From Pseudomonas sp. P8_229 (GTDB taxonomy: Bacteria; Pseudomonadota; Gammaproteobacteria; Pseudomonadales; Pseudomonadaceae), in assembly GCF_034008635.1 (NCBI RefSeq), contig NZ_CP125378.1, forward strand, positions 5,828,501-5,892,500: a stretch of 64,000 bases of DNA. The letters are read 5' to 3'. Under the pieces are notes generated by a model. That model did not search any database. It was not told the origin of the DNA and saw only the letters and a program-made list of their open reading frames with translations. How positions within the stretch are numbered: position 1 is the stretch's first letter; each line of letters opens with the position of its first letter. The translations under genes were made by a program, and so were the position numbers. This document shows, piece after piece, positions 1 to 7,342 of the stretch.

Positions 1-21
1 TCCATTGATTGCGAGGCAGCC

Positions 22-1005
22 ATGTTCAACGGCATTTTGATCGACAAAGACGACAACGGTTACCACGCCAGCCTGCAGCAGATCAGCGAAGCGCAGCTGC
101 CTGAAGGCGACGTGACGGTGAAGGTTGCGTACAGCACGCTGAACTTCAAGGACGGTCTGGCGATTACCGGAAACAGTCCGGTGGTGCGCAAGTTTCCGAT
201 GGTGCCGGGCATCGACCTGGCGGGAACGGTCGAGGTCAGTTCGCATCCCGACTATCAGGCCGGTGATCAGGTGCTGCTCAATGGCTGGGGCGTGGGCGAG
301 AATCACTGGGGCGGGTTGGCGCAGAAGGCGCGGCTCAATGGCGACTGGCTGATTCCCTTGCCCAAAGCTTTCAGCGCCGCGCAAGCGATGGCCATCGGCA
401 CCGCCGGTTACACGGCGATGCTGTGCATTCTGGCGCTGGAGCGTAATGGCGTGACTGCGGTTCAGGGCGAGGTGCTGGTGACCGGCGCCAATGGCGGGGT
501 CGGCAGTTTCGCCATCGCGCTGCTCAGCAAGTTGGGTTATCGCGTGGTGGCGTCCACCGGCCGGGTTTGCGAGCATGAGTACCTGAAACAACTGGGCGCC
601 AGCGAAATCATCGACCGCGCGACCCTGTCGGAACCGGGCAAACCGCTGGCCAAGGAGCGCTGGGCAGCAGTGATCGATTCGGTCGGCAGCCACACGTTGG
701 CCAACGCCTGTGCCAGCACCCGCGCCGAAGGCACGGTGGCGGCCTGCGGTCTGGCCCAGGGCATGGACTTCCCGGCGTCGGTGGCGCCGTTCATTTTGCG
801 CGGTGTGACCCTGGCTGGGATCAACAGTGTGACGCAACCCAAGGCACGGCGGATCGAGGCTTGGGAGCGTCTGGCCAAGGATCTGGACTTCGCCCTGTTG
901 CCCTTGATCAGTCACGAAATCGCCCTGAGCGAAGCCATCGATGCGGCGCCGAAACTGCTCGCCGGGCAGCTGCGCGGCAGGGTTGTGGTCGACGTCAATC
1001 GCTGA
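22..1005 (+). CDS. Acrylyl-CoA reductase-like zinc-independent MDR oxidoreductase (AcuI/YhdH family)
   Basis: This 327-residue protein is a medium-chain dehydrogenase/reductase of the YhdH/AcuI type, which reduces acrylyl-CoA or quinone-like enoyl substrates with NADPH in the cytoplasm. The N-terminal GroES-like half contains NFKDGLAITG and PMVPGIDLAGTV, both typical of this family. The Rossmann half carries the nucleotide-binding stretch VLVTGANGGVGSFAIALLSK near residues 155-175. No catalytic zinc cysteines are visible, as expected for the family. Length matches the usual 325-330 residues. The gene sits alone at the left edge, so its upstream context is unknown. Family assignment is firm; the exact substrate is inferred. 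Confidence 0.85.
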   Translation: MFNGILIDKDDNGYHASLQQISEAQLPEGDVTVKVAYSTLNFKDGLAITGNSPVVRKFPMVPGIDLAGTVEVSSHPDYQAGDQVLLNGWGVGENHWGGLAQKARLNGDWLIPLPKAFSAAQAMAIGTAGYTAMLCILALERNGVTAVQGEVLVTGANGGVGSFAIALLSKLGYRVVASTGRVCEHEYLKQLGASEIIDRATLSEPGKPLAKERWAAVIDSVGSHTLANACASTRAEGTVAACGLAQGMDFPASVAPFILRGVTLAGINSVTQPKARRIEAWERLAKDLDFALLPLISHEIALSEAIDAAPKLLAGQLRGRVVVDVNR

Positions 1006-1066
1006 CAAAGTAAGCGCCATTGCGGCCCTGTGTGGCCGCACCTCTATCTTGGGAGCGGCATTTTCG

Positions 1067-1525
1067 ATGGACTTGAAACGACAGCAAATCGACGCCTTCA
1101 CCGTGGCCGGCCTACGCGTACGGACCACCAACGCCGCAGAGCATCGTCCGGAGACCGCGAAGATCGGCCCGATGTGGGAGCAGTTTTTCAGCGAAGAGCA
1201 GGCCGAGAGCATTCCAGCAAAGATCGCCAACTCGCCAATTTATGGTGTGTACTCGGCTTACGAGTCCGATGCCTCGGGGGCGTTCGATGTCACCGCTGGC
1301 GTCGCCGTGAGCGCGCGCACCAAGGACTACGAAGCGGTGCAGATTGAAGCCGGTGAGTACCTGGTGTTCGAAGCGCAGGGCACTTTGCCTGACGCGGTCA
1401 TTGCGACCTGGGGGCGGATCTGGACGTTCTTTGAGCAGAGCCCACAGATTCAGCGTCGTTACGCCACCGACTTCGAGGCCTATACCGGCCCCGAGTCCGT
1501 GGCGGTCTACATCGGCATCGATTAA
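1067..1525 (+). CDS. GyrI-like / AraC effector-binding domain protein
   Basis: A 152-residue protein that is essentially one effector-binding (GyrI-like, Bacterial transcription activator effector-binding) domain. Visible hallmarks are IGPMWEQFF near the N-terminus, IYGVYSAYESD in the middle, and the C-terminal YATDFEAYTGPESVAVYIGI, which is the conserved end of such domains. There is no DNA-binding domain, so it is a stand-alone ligand-binding protein. The ATG at 1067 is preferred to upstream in-frame starts because similarity begins there and GGGAGCGG precedes it. It converges on ada with a 4-bp overlap of the 3' ends. The ligand cannot be predicted. Confidence 0.75.
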   Translation: MDLKRQQIDAFTVAGLRVRTTNAAEHRPETAKIGPMWEQFFSEEQAESIPAKIANSPIYGVYSAYESDASGAFDVTAGVAVSARTKDYEAVQIEAGEYLVFEAQGTLPDAVIATWGRIWTFFEQSPQIQRRYATDFEAYTGPESVAVYIGID

Positions 1526-2589
1526 GGCTGCGTTTCGCGCTCCAGCAGTTGGCGCTTGCGCTCCACGCCCCAGCGATACCCCGAGAGATTGCCATCGCTG
1601 CGCACCACCCGATGGCAGGGGATCGCCACGGCCAGACGGTTGGCGCCGCACGCCTGCGCCACGGCGCGCATGGAGGTCGGCGCGCCGATGCGTTGGGCGA
1701 TCTCGGCGTAGCTGGCGGTGCGCCCAGCCGGGATTTCCCGCAGCGCCTGCCACACCCGCTCCTGAAACGCGGTGCCGCGCACATCCAGTGGCAAATCGAG
1801 CCCCAGCGCTGGCGCCTCGATGAAGCCCACCACTTTGGCAATCAACTGTTCGAAGCCGGCATCGGCGCCAATCAGGTTGGCCTGACGGAACTGATCCTGC
1901 AGATCACACACCAGTTGATGCGGATCGTCACCCAACAGAATCGCGCAGACCCCGCGCTCACTCTGTGCCACCAGAATCGCCCCGAGTGAGCACTGGCCGA
2001 CGGCAAAGTGAATGTCGTTGTTGCGCCCGGCTGCGCGATAGTCGCCGGGTTTCATGCCCAGCACCTTGTCGGCCGATTCATAGAAGCGACTGTTGGAGTT
2101 GAAGCCTGCGTCGTACAGCGCAGCGGTCACCGAGCCACCGTCCGCCAGCCGTTCACGCATTCGGCGCGAGCGATGCGCCGCTGCGTAGCCCTTGGGCGTC
2201 AGGCCGGTTGCCGCCTTGAACACGCGGTGAAAATGGAACGGGCTGAGGCCGGCAACCTCGGCGAGTTCGTTGAGCGCGGGCGTCGTTTCGCAGGTTTCGA
2301 TCTGCCGACAGGCCAGCGCCACGGTCGCGGCGTGTTGGGCGGCGACGTCAGTCTGATCCTTGCTGCTGCGTTTGCTCGGGCGGTAACCCGCAGCTTCGGC
2401 GGCTTCGGCGCTGTCGAAGAACTCGACGTTCTGCGGCTTGGGCAAACGCGAAAGACTGCTCGGGCGGCAATAGATGCCGGTGGTTTTCACCGCATAGACA
2501 AACTGCCCGTCGGCCCGTGGGTCCCGTGCAACGACGGCGGCCCAGCGTGGATCGGTTTCAACGTTGGTGATCGGCGAAAGCTTTTTCAT
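1522..2589 (-). CDS. ada: Bifunctional Ada: AraC-type regulator and O6-methylguanine-DNA methyltransferase, with a degenerate zinc site
   Basis: A 355-residue Ada protein. In the family, the N-terminal domain removes methyl groups from DNA phosphotriesters through a Zn-bound cysteine and becomes an activator, while the C-terminal domain repairs O6-methylguanine. Seen here: N-Ada domain (about 10-78), AraC helix-turn-helix (about 95-180, with FHFHRVFKAATGLTPKGYA), ribonuclease-like linker and the methyltransferase domain with the active-site motif AIPCHRVV (Cys325). Odd: of the four expected zinc cysteines only the nucleophile position (Cys41, in GIYCRPS) remains; the other three are Ser45, Ser72 and Ser75. 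The DNA reads AGC/AGT at these codons. O6-methylguanine repair should be intact, but methylphosphotriester sensing is doubtful. An Ada-box-like element lies 54 bp upstream. Confidence 0.93.
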   Translation of the reverse strand: MKKLSPITNVETDPRWAAVVARDPRADGQFVYAVKTTGIYCRPSSLSRLPKPQNVEFFDSAEAAEAAGYRPSKRSSKDQTDVAAQHAATVALACRQIETCETTPALNELAEVAGLSPFHFHRVFKAATGLTPKGYAAAHRSRRMRERLADGGSVTAALYDAGFNSNSRFYESADKVLGMKPGDYRAAGRNNDIHFAVGQCSLGAILVAQSERGVCAILLGDDPHQLVCDLQDQFRQANLIGADAGFEQLIAKVVGFIEAPALGLDLPLDVRGTAFQERVWQALREIPAGRTASYAEIAQRIGAPTSMRAVAQACGANRLAVAIPCHRVVRSDGNLSGYRWGVERKRQLLERETQP

Positions 2590-2642
2590 GGCGAGTAGTC
2601 CGTTGACCTGTTTGATTCAGGTTAACCAGCAGCGATGTTAGT

Positions 2643-2668
2643 AACACTCCGCGCCTTGCGGTCAAATT
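2643..2668 (-). promoter_or_regulatory. Ada-box-like operator upstream of ada
   Basis: Read on the minus strand, this site gives AAT-TTGACC-GCAA (2668 to 2656), matching the E. coli Ada box organisation of an A box AAT, six bases, then a B box GCAA. The element continues for a total of 23 bases (2643-2665), of which 20 are identical to the element at 4114-4136 upstream of the dioxygenase-alkB unit. It lies 54 bp from the ada start codon. TTGACC inside the element could also serve as a -35 hexamer. Binding by Ada is inferred, not shown. Confidence 0.6.
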
Positions 2669-2676
2669 ATTCAGGG

Positions 2677-3351
2677 TCATCCGGCAACGCGAAAGGTCAG
2701 GTTGATCCGGCGTTCGCCCAAGCGTGGATGCCGCCCTGGCTTGATCGGCAGCACGCCGTGAAAACGCAAGCGATCGACCCCGCCCCAGACCACCATGTCG
2801 CCGTGCAGCAGGGGAATGCGCTGGCTCTTGTCGCTGCGGGCAAAACCACCGAACAGGAACATTGCCGGCAAGCCCAGTGACAACGAAACGATCGGTGCCG
2901 CGTAGGTATGTTCGTCTTTGTCCTGGTGCAAAGACATCTTGGCGCCGGGGACATATTGGTTGATCAGGCAGGAATCCGCGCAAAAGTCGGCAAATCCTGC
3001 GCGGTGCGCCGCTGTTTGCGCCAGTTCGAACAGCACCCGCGGCATCGCCGGCCAAGGCCTGCCGCTCAGCGGGTCGACGGTGCTGTAGCGATAGCCACTG
3101 CGATCAGTGATCCAGCCCAGCGCTCCACAACTGCTGGTGCCCACCGACATGCTGAAGCCGCCCGGGGTGACCATGTGCCGCAACGGCGCGGCAGCGAGCA
3201 GGGCATCCAGCGCCAGCAACAACTCATCGATAACCGGCAGGGCGAAGCCGCGCAACAGCCACGACTGTTCACCGATTTGCTCGGTGCGCGGTTGTTGTAC
3301 GGGCTCGTGGTCGGCGAACAGGTCGAAGGTGGTCGGTTGCATGGTGCTCAT
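2677..3351 (-). CDS. alkB: AlkB-type DNA repair dioxygenase
   Basis: A 224-residue Fe(II)/2-oxoglutarate dioxygenase of the AlkB family, which oxidatively removes methyl groups from 1-methyladenine and 3-methylcytosine in DNA. The double-stranded beta-helix has the iron-binding HxD in LHQDKDEH, a distal histidine in RFHGVLP, and the family signature RINLTFR that binds 2-oxoglutarate near the C-terminus. CLINQYVPGAKM and VSLSLG are also typical. Its start overlaps the stop of the upstream dioxygenase gene by 4 bp, implying translational coupling, and ada follows 88 bp downstream. Length is close to E. coli AlkB (216). Confidence 0.95.
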   Translation of the reverse strand: MSTMQPTTFDLFADHEPVQQPRTEQIGEQSWLLRGFALPVIDELLLALDALLAAAPLRHMVTPGGFSMSVGTSSCGALGWITDRSGYRYSTVDPLSGRPWPAMPRVLFELAQTAAHRAGFADFCADSCLINQYVPGAKMSLHQDKDEHTYAAPIVSLSLGLPAMFLFGGFARSDKSQRIPLLHGDMVVWGGVDRLRFHGVLPIKPGRHPRLGERRINLTFRVAG

Positions 3352-4058
3352 GTGGCGTCGTGGAAGATGATGCCCAGGGTATGCCGATTTCCACTGTGCA
3401 GGCGACTGACGCCATGCCGCAGGGTCACCTTATAGTCGCCGCGTGTGCCCCTGACCGGACGCTGGTTGACCGCAAAGATCACCGCATCACCTTGTTGCAG
3501 ATCCACCACATGCGGGCGCGATTGCATGCGCGGGCGCTGCTCGGTCAGGACGAATTCGCCGCCGGTAAAGTCTCGCCCCGGTGCTGACAGAAGAATCGCC
3601 ACTTGCAACGGGAAAACCAGTTCCCCGTAGAGGTCCTGATGCAGGCAGTTGTAGTCCTGCGGGCCGTACTTCAACAACAGCGGCGTTGGCCGCAACTGAC
3701 CGGCGGCGTGGCAGCGCTGAAGAAACTCGGCATGTGCCACAGGGAAACGTACGGGCAAACCCATGCGTTCGTACCAGCGGTTGGCCAACGGCACCAGGCG
3801 CGGATACAGCGCGTTGCGCAGGCGCTCGACCGTGGTCGGCAGGGGATAGCGAAAGTATTTGTATTCCCCGCGACCGAAACCGTGGCGGGCCATGACGACC
3901 TGCGAGCGGAACGGTTCGGTCTGCGGATACAGTGCACTCAGGCGCTCGCAGGTCTGTACCGAGAGCAGCGCGCGAATGATGGCGTAGCCTTGCTCATCCA
4001 GTTGCTGTTCGAGGCTTGCCCAATCGAGCGCATCCAGCCGGGACGGGGACATTGACAT
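3348..4058 (-). CDS. 2OG-Fe(II) oxygenase cotranscribed with alkB
   Basis: A 236-residue 2-oxoglutarate/Fe(II) dioxygenase. The metal site is visible as HQD in NCLHQDLYGELVFP, the distal His in VTLRHGVSRL, and the cosubstrate Arg in SGNRHTLGIIFHD. It is unlike AlkB in sequence and has no assigned substrate that I know of. It is the first gene of the unit and overlaps alkB by 4 bp (ATGA). The start ATG at 4058 follows CAGGAG and is preferred to an earlier in-frame codon that lacks a ribosome-binding site. A 23-bp element nearly identical to the one before ada lies 56 bp upstream, so it is probably part of the adaptive response to alkylation. A nucleic-acid or modified-protein substrate is plausible but inferred. 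Confidence 0.8.
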   Translation of the reverse strand: MSMSPSRLDALDWASLEQQLDEQGYAIIRALLSVQTCERLSALYPQTEPFRSQVVMARHGFGRGEYKYFRYPLPTTVERLRNALYPRLVPLANRWYERMGLPVRFPVAHAEFLQRCHAAGQLRPTPLLLKYGPQDYNCLHQDLYGELVFPLQVAILLSAPGRDFTGGEFVLTEQRPRMQSRPHVVDLQQGDAVIFAVNQRPVRGTRGDYKVTLRHGVSRLHSGNRHTLGIIFHDAT

Positions 4059-4113
4059 GCTGACTCCTGAACGTTTGGTCGAGGCGGTCAGTCTGGGCAG
4101 GTCCCGGCGGCAG

Positions 4114-4136
4114 AACACTCCGCCGCTTGCGGTCGA
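4114..4136 (-). promoter_or_regulatory. Ada-box-like operator upstream of the dioxygenase-alkB unit
   Basis: This element is 20/23 identical to 2643-2665 in front of ada. On the minus strand it contains CGACCGCAAG with GAT six bases before GCAA, a one-base variant of the AAT-N6-GCAA Ada box. It ends with GCGGAGTGTT, shared with the ada copy. It lies 56 bp from the start codon, almost the same distance as at ada. Shared sequence and shared spacing argue for a common regulator, most simply Ada itself. Confidence 0.55.
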
Positions 4137-4151
4137 ATCCGACGCGTTGCG

Positions 4152-4322
4152 TTACAGGGCTTTGCTGACGGCGATATCGCTGATCACGTCTTCAGTGGTG
4201 CCATGGATGGCGTCCAGCGCAGCCTTGGCCTCTTCCACGGTGCCGTGCTCCAGTTGCGCGAACTCGAAGCGGCGCTCACCGTTGAGCTTGTATTTGATGA
4301 CGTATTTGGTCGTTTGGGCCAC
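4152..4322 (-). CDS. Small conserved-looking hypothetical protein, GTG start
   Basis: A 56-residue protein reading VAQTTKYVIKYKLNGERRF at the N-terminus, followed by an acidic helix (QLEHGTVEEAKAALDAIHG). The GTG at 4322 is chosen because coding character starts there and AAGG lies 11 bases upstream; the longer open frame upstream is low-complexity His/Arg/Pro sequence typical of a shadow frame of the DUF1883 gene. It looks like a one-domain alpha/beta protein with no signal peptide. Function is not recognised. It could be cotranscribed with the DUF1883 gene 29 bp upstream. Confidence 0.55.
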   Translation of the reverse strand: MAQTTKYVIKYKLNGERRFEFAQLEHGTVEEAKAALDAIHGTTEDVISDIAVSKAL

Positions 4323-4351
4323 GGTCGTGCTTACCTTGCGTTGGGGGCGAC

Positions 4352-4654
4352 TCAGCTGAGTTTGGTGCTGGAGCGGCGGATGATCTTGATCGAGTGGGTC
4401 AGGGTCGGCTTGCGCGTGACGCTGATGGCGCGGCGGTTGACGGTGTCGATGGTGATGTTCCAGAAACCAGTGCTTGGCGCGGTGATGCGCGCAGGAAACG
4501 TGTCGAAAGCGCCGCCGTGGTAGGTGTGGCGTCCGCCGTTCTTGAAGGCGCGGAAGTTGGCGTCGTTCATCAAACGGATGTTGCAGGTTTGCGAGCATTG
4601 GATGACGACGATGTCGTCTTCGTTGAGGTGCTCGCGCTGGTGAATGAATTTCAT
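4352..4654 (-). CDS. DUF1883 domain protein
   Basis: A 100-residue protein matching the DUF1883 pattern: MKFIHQREHLNEDDIVVIQC at the start, then NIRLMNDANFRAFKNGGRHTY-HGGAFDTFPARI, and a beta-rich end with GFWNITIDTVNRRAISV. In other bacteria this fold is found alone or joined to TIR-like domains, and it is proposed to bind a ligand; no activity is established. The start at 4654 places the conserved MKF first; four extra residues upstream are possible. It is followed by the small gene at 4152-4322 on the same strand. Confidence 0.75.
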   Translation of the reverse strand: MKFIHQREHLNEDDIVVIQCSQTCNIRLMNDANFRAFKNGGRHTYHGGAFDTFPARITAPSTGFWNITIDTVNRRAISVTRKPTLTHSIKIIRRSSTKLS

Positions 4655-4866
4655 GGGCGCCTCCAAAAGGGCTTTTTCTACTAAATCAAAACGATAGCAT
4701 GTGCGATTGGCGCAGTTTATCAGCCCGAACGGGTTATTATCCCGCCGTCGAGCGCCGCTTTGACAATTAAAAACAGTTATTCGCGATTCGATGCGGGTTT
4801 AATGGAGTGAGCCTCGGAGAAAAATGGCATTACTGCTGTCCGACGGTCTTTATGGGAGGTGTTTGT

Positions 4867-5223
4867 ATGAAGTGGGGTGTGGTGTGTCTGCCATTGATCT
4901 TGGCCGTGGGTGGTTGCGCGAGCGTTTCCGAAATCAATGAAACGTTGCCGACCATGAGCGTGATTTCCGGCAAGAAACCCCATGAGTATGCTCAGTGCCT
5001 GGCGGACAAGCTTGCCAGCAGCCGCGGCGCGTTGCAGATGCAACCGCACAAGGATGGCGTTCGAGTGATTGTTCCCGGGAAATTTTCGACCGGCGCGGCC
5101 GCCGTGTTTGATATTGACGATCGCTCCGGCGGCAGCAGTATCAAGCTGCATGAGCGCATGTCCAATGTGCCGATTCGTCCGCGTGACGTGCAAAACGCCG
5201 CCAATGCCTGTATTTCCGGCTGA
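4867..5223 (+). CDS. Small outer-membrane-type lipoprotein
   Basis: A 118-residue protein with a short lipoprotein signal peptide (MKWGVVCLPLILAVGGC, lipobox VGGC), so it should be exported and lipidated on Cys17. The mature part is hydrophilic with two further cysteines (YAQCLADKL and the C-terminal NACISG) that could form a disulfide in the periplasm. GGGAGGTG precedes the ATG by a few bases. No family recognised beyond hypothetical lipoproteins of Pseudomonas. A possible partner is the divergent or convergent lipoprotein gene at 5531-5818, but no functional link is visible. Confidence 0.7.
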   Translation: MKWGVVCLPLILAVGGCASVSEINETLPTMSVISGKKPHEYAQCLADKLASSRGALQMQPHKDGVRVIVPGKFSTGAAAVFDIDDRSGGSSIKLHERMSNVPIRPRDVQNAANACISG

Positions 5224-5295
5224 TAGACTATAAGTTGTCAGCACCGATGCCGTCACAGCCCTGCTGTGACGGCATTTTCATTTCTGGAGTCGCGC

Positions 5296-5526
5296 ATGAA
5301 GCGAGAGCAAGTACGGGAGCGCCACGCAGAAGGCCTGATTTCTGCCACGCATGTTATTCAGAACCCGGCCAATCCGGGCGAGTGGATCGTGTTTTTCAAG
5401 AAGAGCGCCGGGCGCAGCTATTTTCTGGTAGACGACAACGATGAAGTCGAATCCTTTGCCCGGCTCGACGACTTGATCGAGATCGTGCGCGGGCTCGGTA
5501 TCAAGTTCGCCGAGATCCACATGTAG
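5296..5526 (+). CDS. Hypothetical protein, 76 residues
   Basis: A 76-residue soluble protein (MKREQVRERHAEGLISATHV at the start) with a predicted beta-strand-rich centre (GEWIVFFKKSAGRSYFLVDD) and a C-terminal helix ending KFAEIHM. The ATG at 5296 is preceded by CTGGAGT at good spacing, so it is preferred over an in-frame ATG 30 bases upstream. It ends 4 bp before the convergent lipoprotein gene. No motif or family recognised; the DDNDEVESFARLDDLIEIV segment suggests an acidic interaction surface. Codon use resembles its neighbours. Confidence 0.65.
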   Translation: MKREQVRERHAEGLISATHVIQNPANPGEWIVFFKKSAGRSYFLVDDNDEVESFARLDDLIEIVRGLGIKFAEIHM

Positions 5527-5530
5527 GGGT

Positions 5531-5818
5531 CTATTTGCAGACCACCACCACACTGCGGTTCTTGTAGTTGCCGACATCGACCCCCAGGGTCTTGTCGCTT
5601 TCCTTTGGCGCCGGCGTGCCATCGGTACCGACGATGCGATACCCGGTGCCGGCGCAGGAGGCATCAGCCTTTTCGTAGCAGGTGGCCCAGGAGTTGGCCT
5701 CGCCGGAGCAGTCGATGGTCAAGCCCTGTTCGCCGTTGTTCAGGTAAGTGGTTTGCGAAGTGGCACAGCCACCGAGGGCCAATACCGCGATCAGCGGCAG
5801 CAATCTGTTCAAGTTCAT
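5531..5818 (-). CDS. Small lipoprotein with paired cysteines
   Basis: A 95-residue lipoprotein: signal peptide MNLNRLLPLIAVLALGGC with lipobox LGGC, then a mature region with four further cysteines (TIDCSG, ATCYEKADASC, and the final VVVCK) that could form two disulfides. Sequences of this layout, with a C-x-YEKA-x-x-x-C motif and aromatic/glycine residues (GTGYRIVG), occur as hypothetical periplasmic lipoproteins in Pseudomonas. Function unknown. It is transcribed towards the convergent gene at 5296-5526. Confidence 0.7.
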   Translation of the reverse strand: MNLNRLLPLIAVLALGGCATSQTTYLNNGEQGLTIDCSGEANSWATCYEKADASCAGTGYRIVGTDGTPAPKESDKTLGVDVGNYKNRSVVVVCK

Positions 5819-5922
5819 AGGAATGTCGTCTTCAGCGAGGGAGGGGCTAAACGCTCTGACAGCGCCGCAGTGAAAAGGTTATAGCGATAGGCCACTTGTT
5901 TCATTGATCTTTCCGCGGTCCA

Positions 5923-5950
5923 CAAAAAAGCCCTGCGCAAGGGCAGGGCT
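5923..5950 (-). terminator. Rho-independent terminator of the 61-residue gene
   Basis: On the minus strand AGCCCTGC and GCAGGGCT form a perfect stem around a short CCTTGC loop, followed directly by a run of six T. It lies 22 bp after the stop codon of the gene at 5973-6158. Confidence 0.8.
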
Positions 5951-5972
5951 CGGCATCATGTGTCGCCGCCGC

Positions 5973-6158
5973 TCAGTCTTGATCCTTGCCTCGGCGTTTG
6001 GCCGACGCAGGGGTGTCAGTGAACACCGACGCGACATCAGTCGCCATCTGCTCGCTGTCGAACGGCCCGGCGATGTGTTCGCCATTGGTCGTGGTCAGCG
6101 TCCACTTGCCGTCTTTCTTGTCGATCACATACCCGTTGATGATTTTTACCGCGGCCAT
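5973..6158 (-). CDS. Small hypothetical protein, 61 residues
   Basis: A 61-residue protein with a compact N-terminal region (MAAVKIINGYVIDKKDGKWT) and a basic tail ending KRRGKDQD. The KDGKWTLTTTNGEHIAGPFDSE segment is beta-hairpin-like and suggests a small stand-alone fold. It is followed by a clear rho-independent terminator, which supports it being a real transcription unit. No known family recognised. Confidence 0.6.
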   Translation of the reverse strand: MAAVKIINGYVIDKKDGKWTLTTTNGEHIAGPFDSEQMATDVASVFTDTPASAKRRGKDQD

Positions 6159-6416
6159 CTATCTGTCTCGTTCGCTGGTTCAAAGGCGCCATGATACCGA
6201 CAAATGCTCACATTGGGGGGCGAACGGCGTATGGTGGTGCGGCGCGTCTGCGTCTTTGGGCTACTCTGAATTCGCCGTCAGAAAGCGCCAACGGAACTAT
6301 CGGCGAGAATATTTCTCTATGTTGGCATCGGTTAGCCAGTGCGGGGCATTGTAAGGTGCACGCCGCCTGATTAGACTGCGCCGAAACTCGTACACACAGC
6401 CCTTTCAAGGACTTAT

Positions 6417-7256
6417 ATGATCAAGAAATGCTTGTTCCCAGCAGCCGGTTACGGTACTCGCTTCCTGCCAGCGACTAAAGCCATGCCCAAAGAAATGCTG
6501 CCGGTGGTAAACAAGCCACTGATCCAGTACGGCGTTGAAGAAGCTCTGGACGCTGGCCTGACGGAAATCTCCATTGTTACTGGTCGTGGCAAGCGCGCTC
6601 TGGAAGACCACTTCGACATCAGCTATGAGCTGGAAAACCAGATCAAAGGCACCGACAAGGAGAAATACCTGGTCGGCATCCGCAAACTGCTGGATGAGTG
6701 CTCGTTCTCCTACACCCGTCAGACCGAGATGAAAGGCCTGGGCCACGCGATCCTGACCGGTCGCCCGCTGATCGGTGACGAACCGTTCGCCGTGGTGCTG
6801 GCGGATGACCTGTGCGTCAACCTCGACGGCGACGGCGTACTGACTCAGATGGTCAAGCTGTACAAGCAGTTCCGCTGCTCGATCATCGCCATCCAGGAAG
6901 TCGATCCGGAGGAAACCAGCAAGTACGGCGTGATCGCCGGCGAGATGATCCGCGACGACATCTACCGCGTACACAGCATGGTCGAGAAGCCAAAGCCGGA
7001 AGACGCACCGTCGAACCTGGCGATCATTGGCCGCTACATCCTGACCCCGGACATCTTCGACCTGATCGAACAGACCGAGCCAGGCAAGGGCGGTGAGATC
7101 CAGATCACCGACGCCCTGATGAAGCAAGCCCAGAACGGCTGCGTCATGGCCTACAAGTTCAAAGGCAAGCGTTTCGACTGCGGTGGTGCTGAAGGCTACA
7201 TCGAAGCAACCAACTTCTGCTTCGAGAACTTCTACAAGACTGGCAAGGCTTACTGA
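6417..7256 (+). CDS. galU: UTP-glucose-1-phosphate uridylyltransferase
   Basis: A 279-residue GalU, which makes UDP-glucose from UTP and glucose-1-phosphate for lipopolysaccharide core, exopolysaccharide and trehalose synthesis. The nucleotidyltransferase signature is clear: FPAAGYGTRFLPATKAMPKE at residues 7-26, then LPVVNKPLIQYGVEEA. The metal and sugar sites VVLADDLC, GVIAGE, VEKPKPEDAPSNLAIIGRY and GEIQITDAL follow in order. Length fits Pseudomonas GalU (about 279). CAAGGAC precedes the ATG. It stands alone and is closed by a strong terminator at 7310-7342. Confidence 0.97.
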   Translation: MIKKCLFPAAGYGTRFLPATKAMPKEMLPVVNKPLIQYGVEEALDAGLTEISIVTGRGKRALEDHFDISYELENQIKGTDKEKYLVGIRKLLDECSFSYTRQTEMKGLGHAILTGRPLIGDEPFAVVLADDLCVNLDGDGVLTQMVKLYKQFRCSIIAIQEVDPEETSKYGVIAGEMIRDDIYRVHSMVEKPKPEDAPSNLAIIGRYILTPDIFDLIEQTEPGKGGEIQITDALMKQAQNGCVMAYKFKGKRFDCGGAEGYIEATNFCFENFYKTGKAY

Positions 7257-7309
7257 TAGCGCCGGATCTGTACCGCCAGAGGTGTGAGAGCACCAGGTGA
7301 AGTACCCAC

Positions 7310-7342
7310 AAACGCCCCGACTTGTTCGGGGCGTTTGCTTTT
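7310..7342 (+). terminator. Rho-independent terminator after galU
   Basis: AAACGCCCCGA and TCGGGGCGTTT form an almost perfect long stem with a tiny loop, followed by GCTTTTG. It lies about 54 bp downstream of the galU stop codon. Confidence 0.85.
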
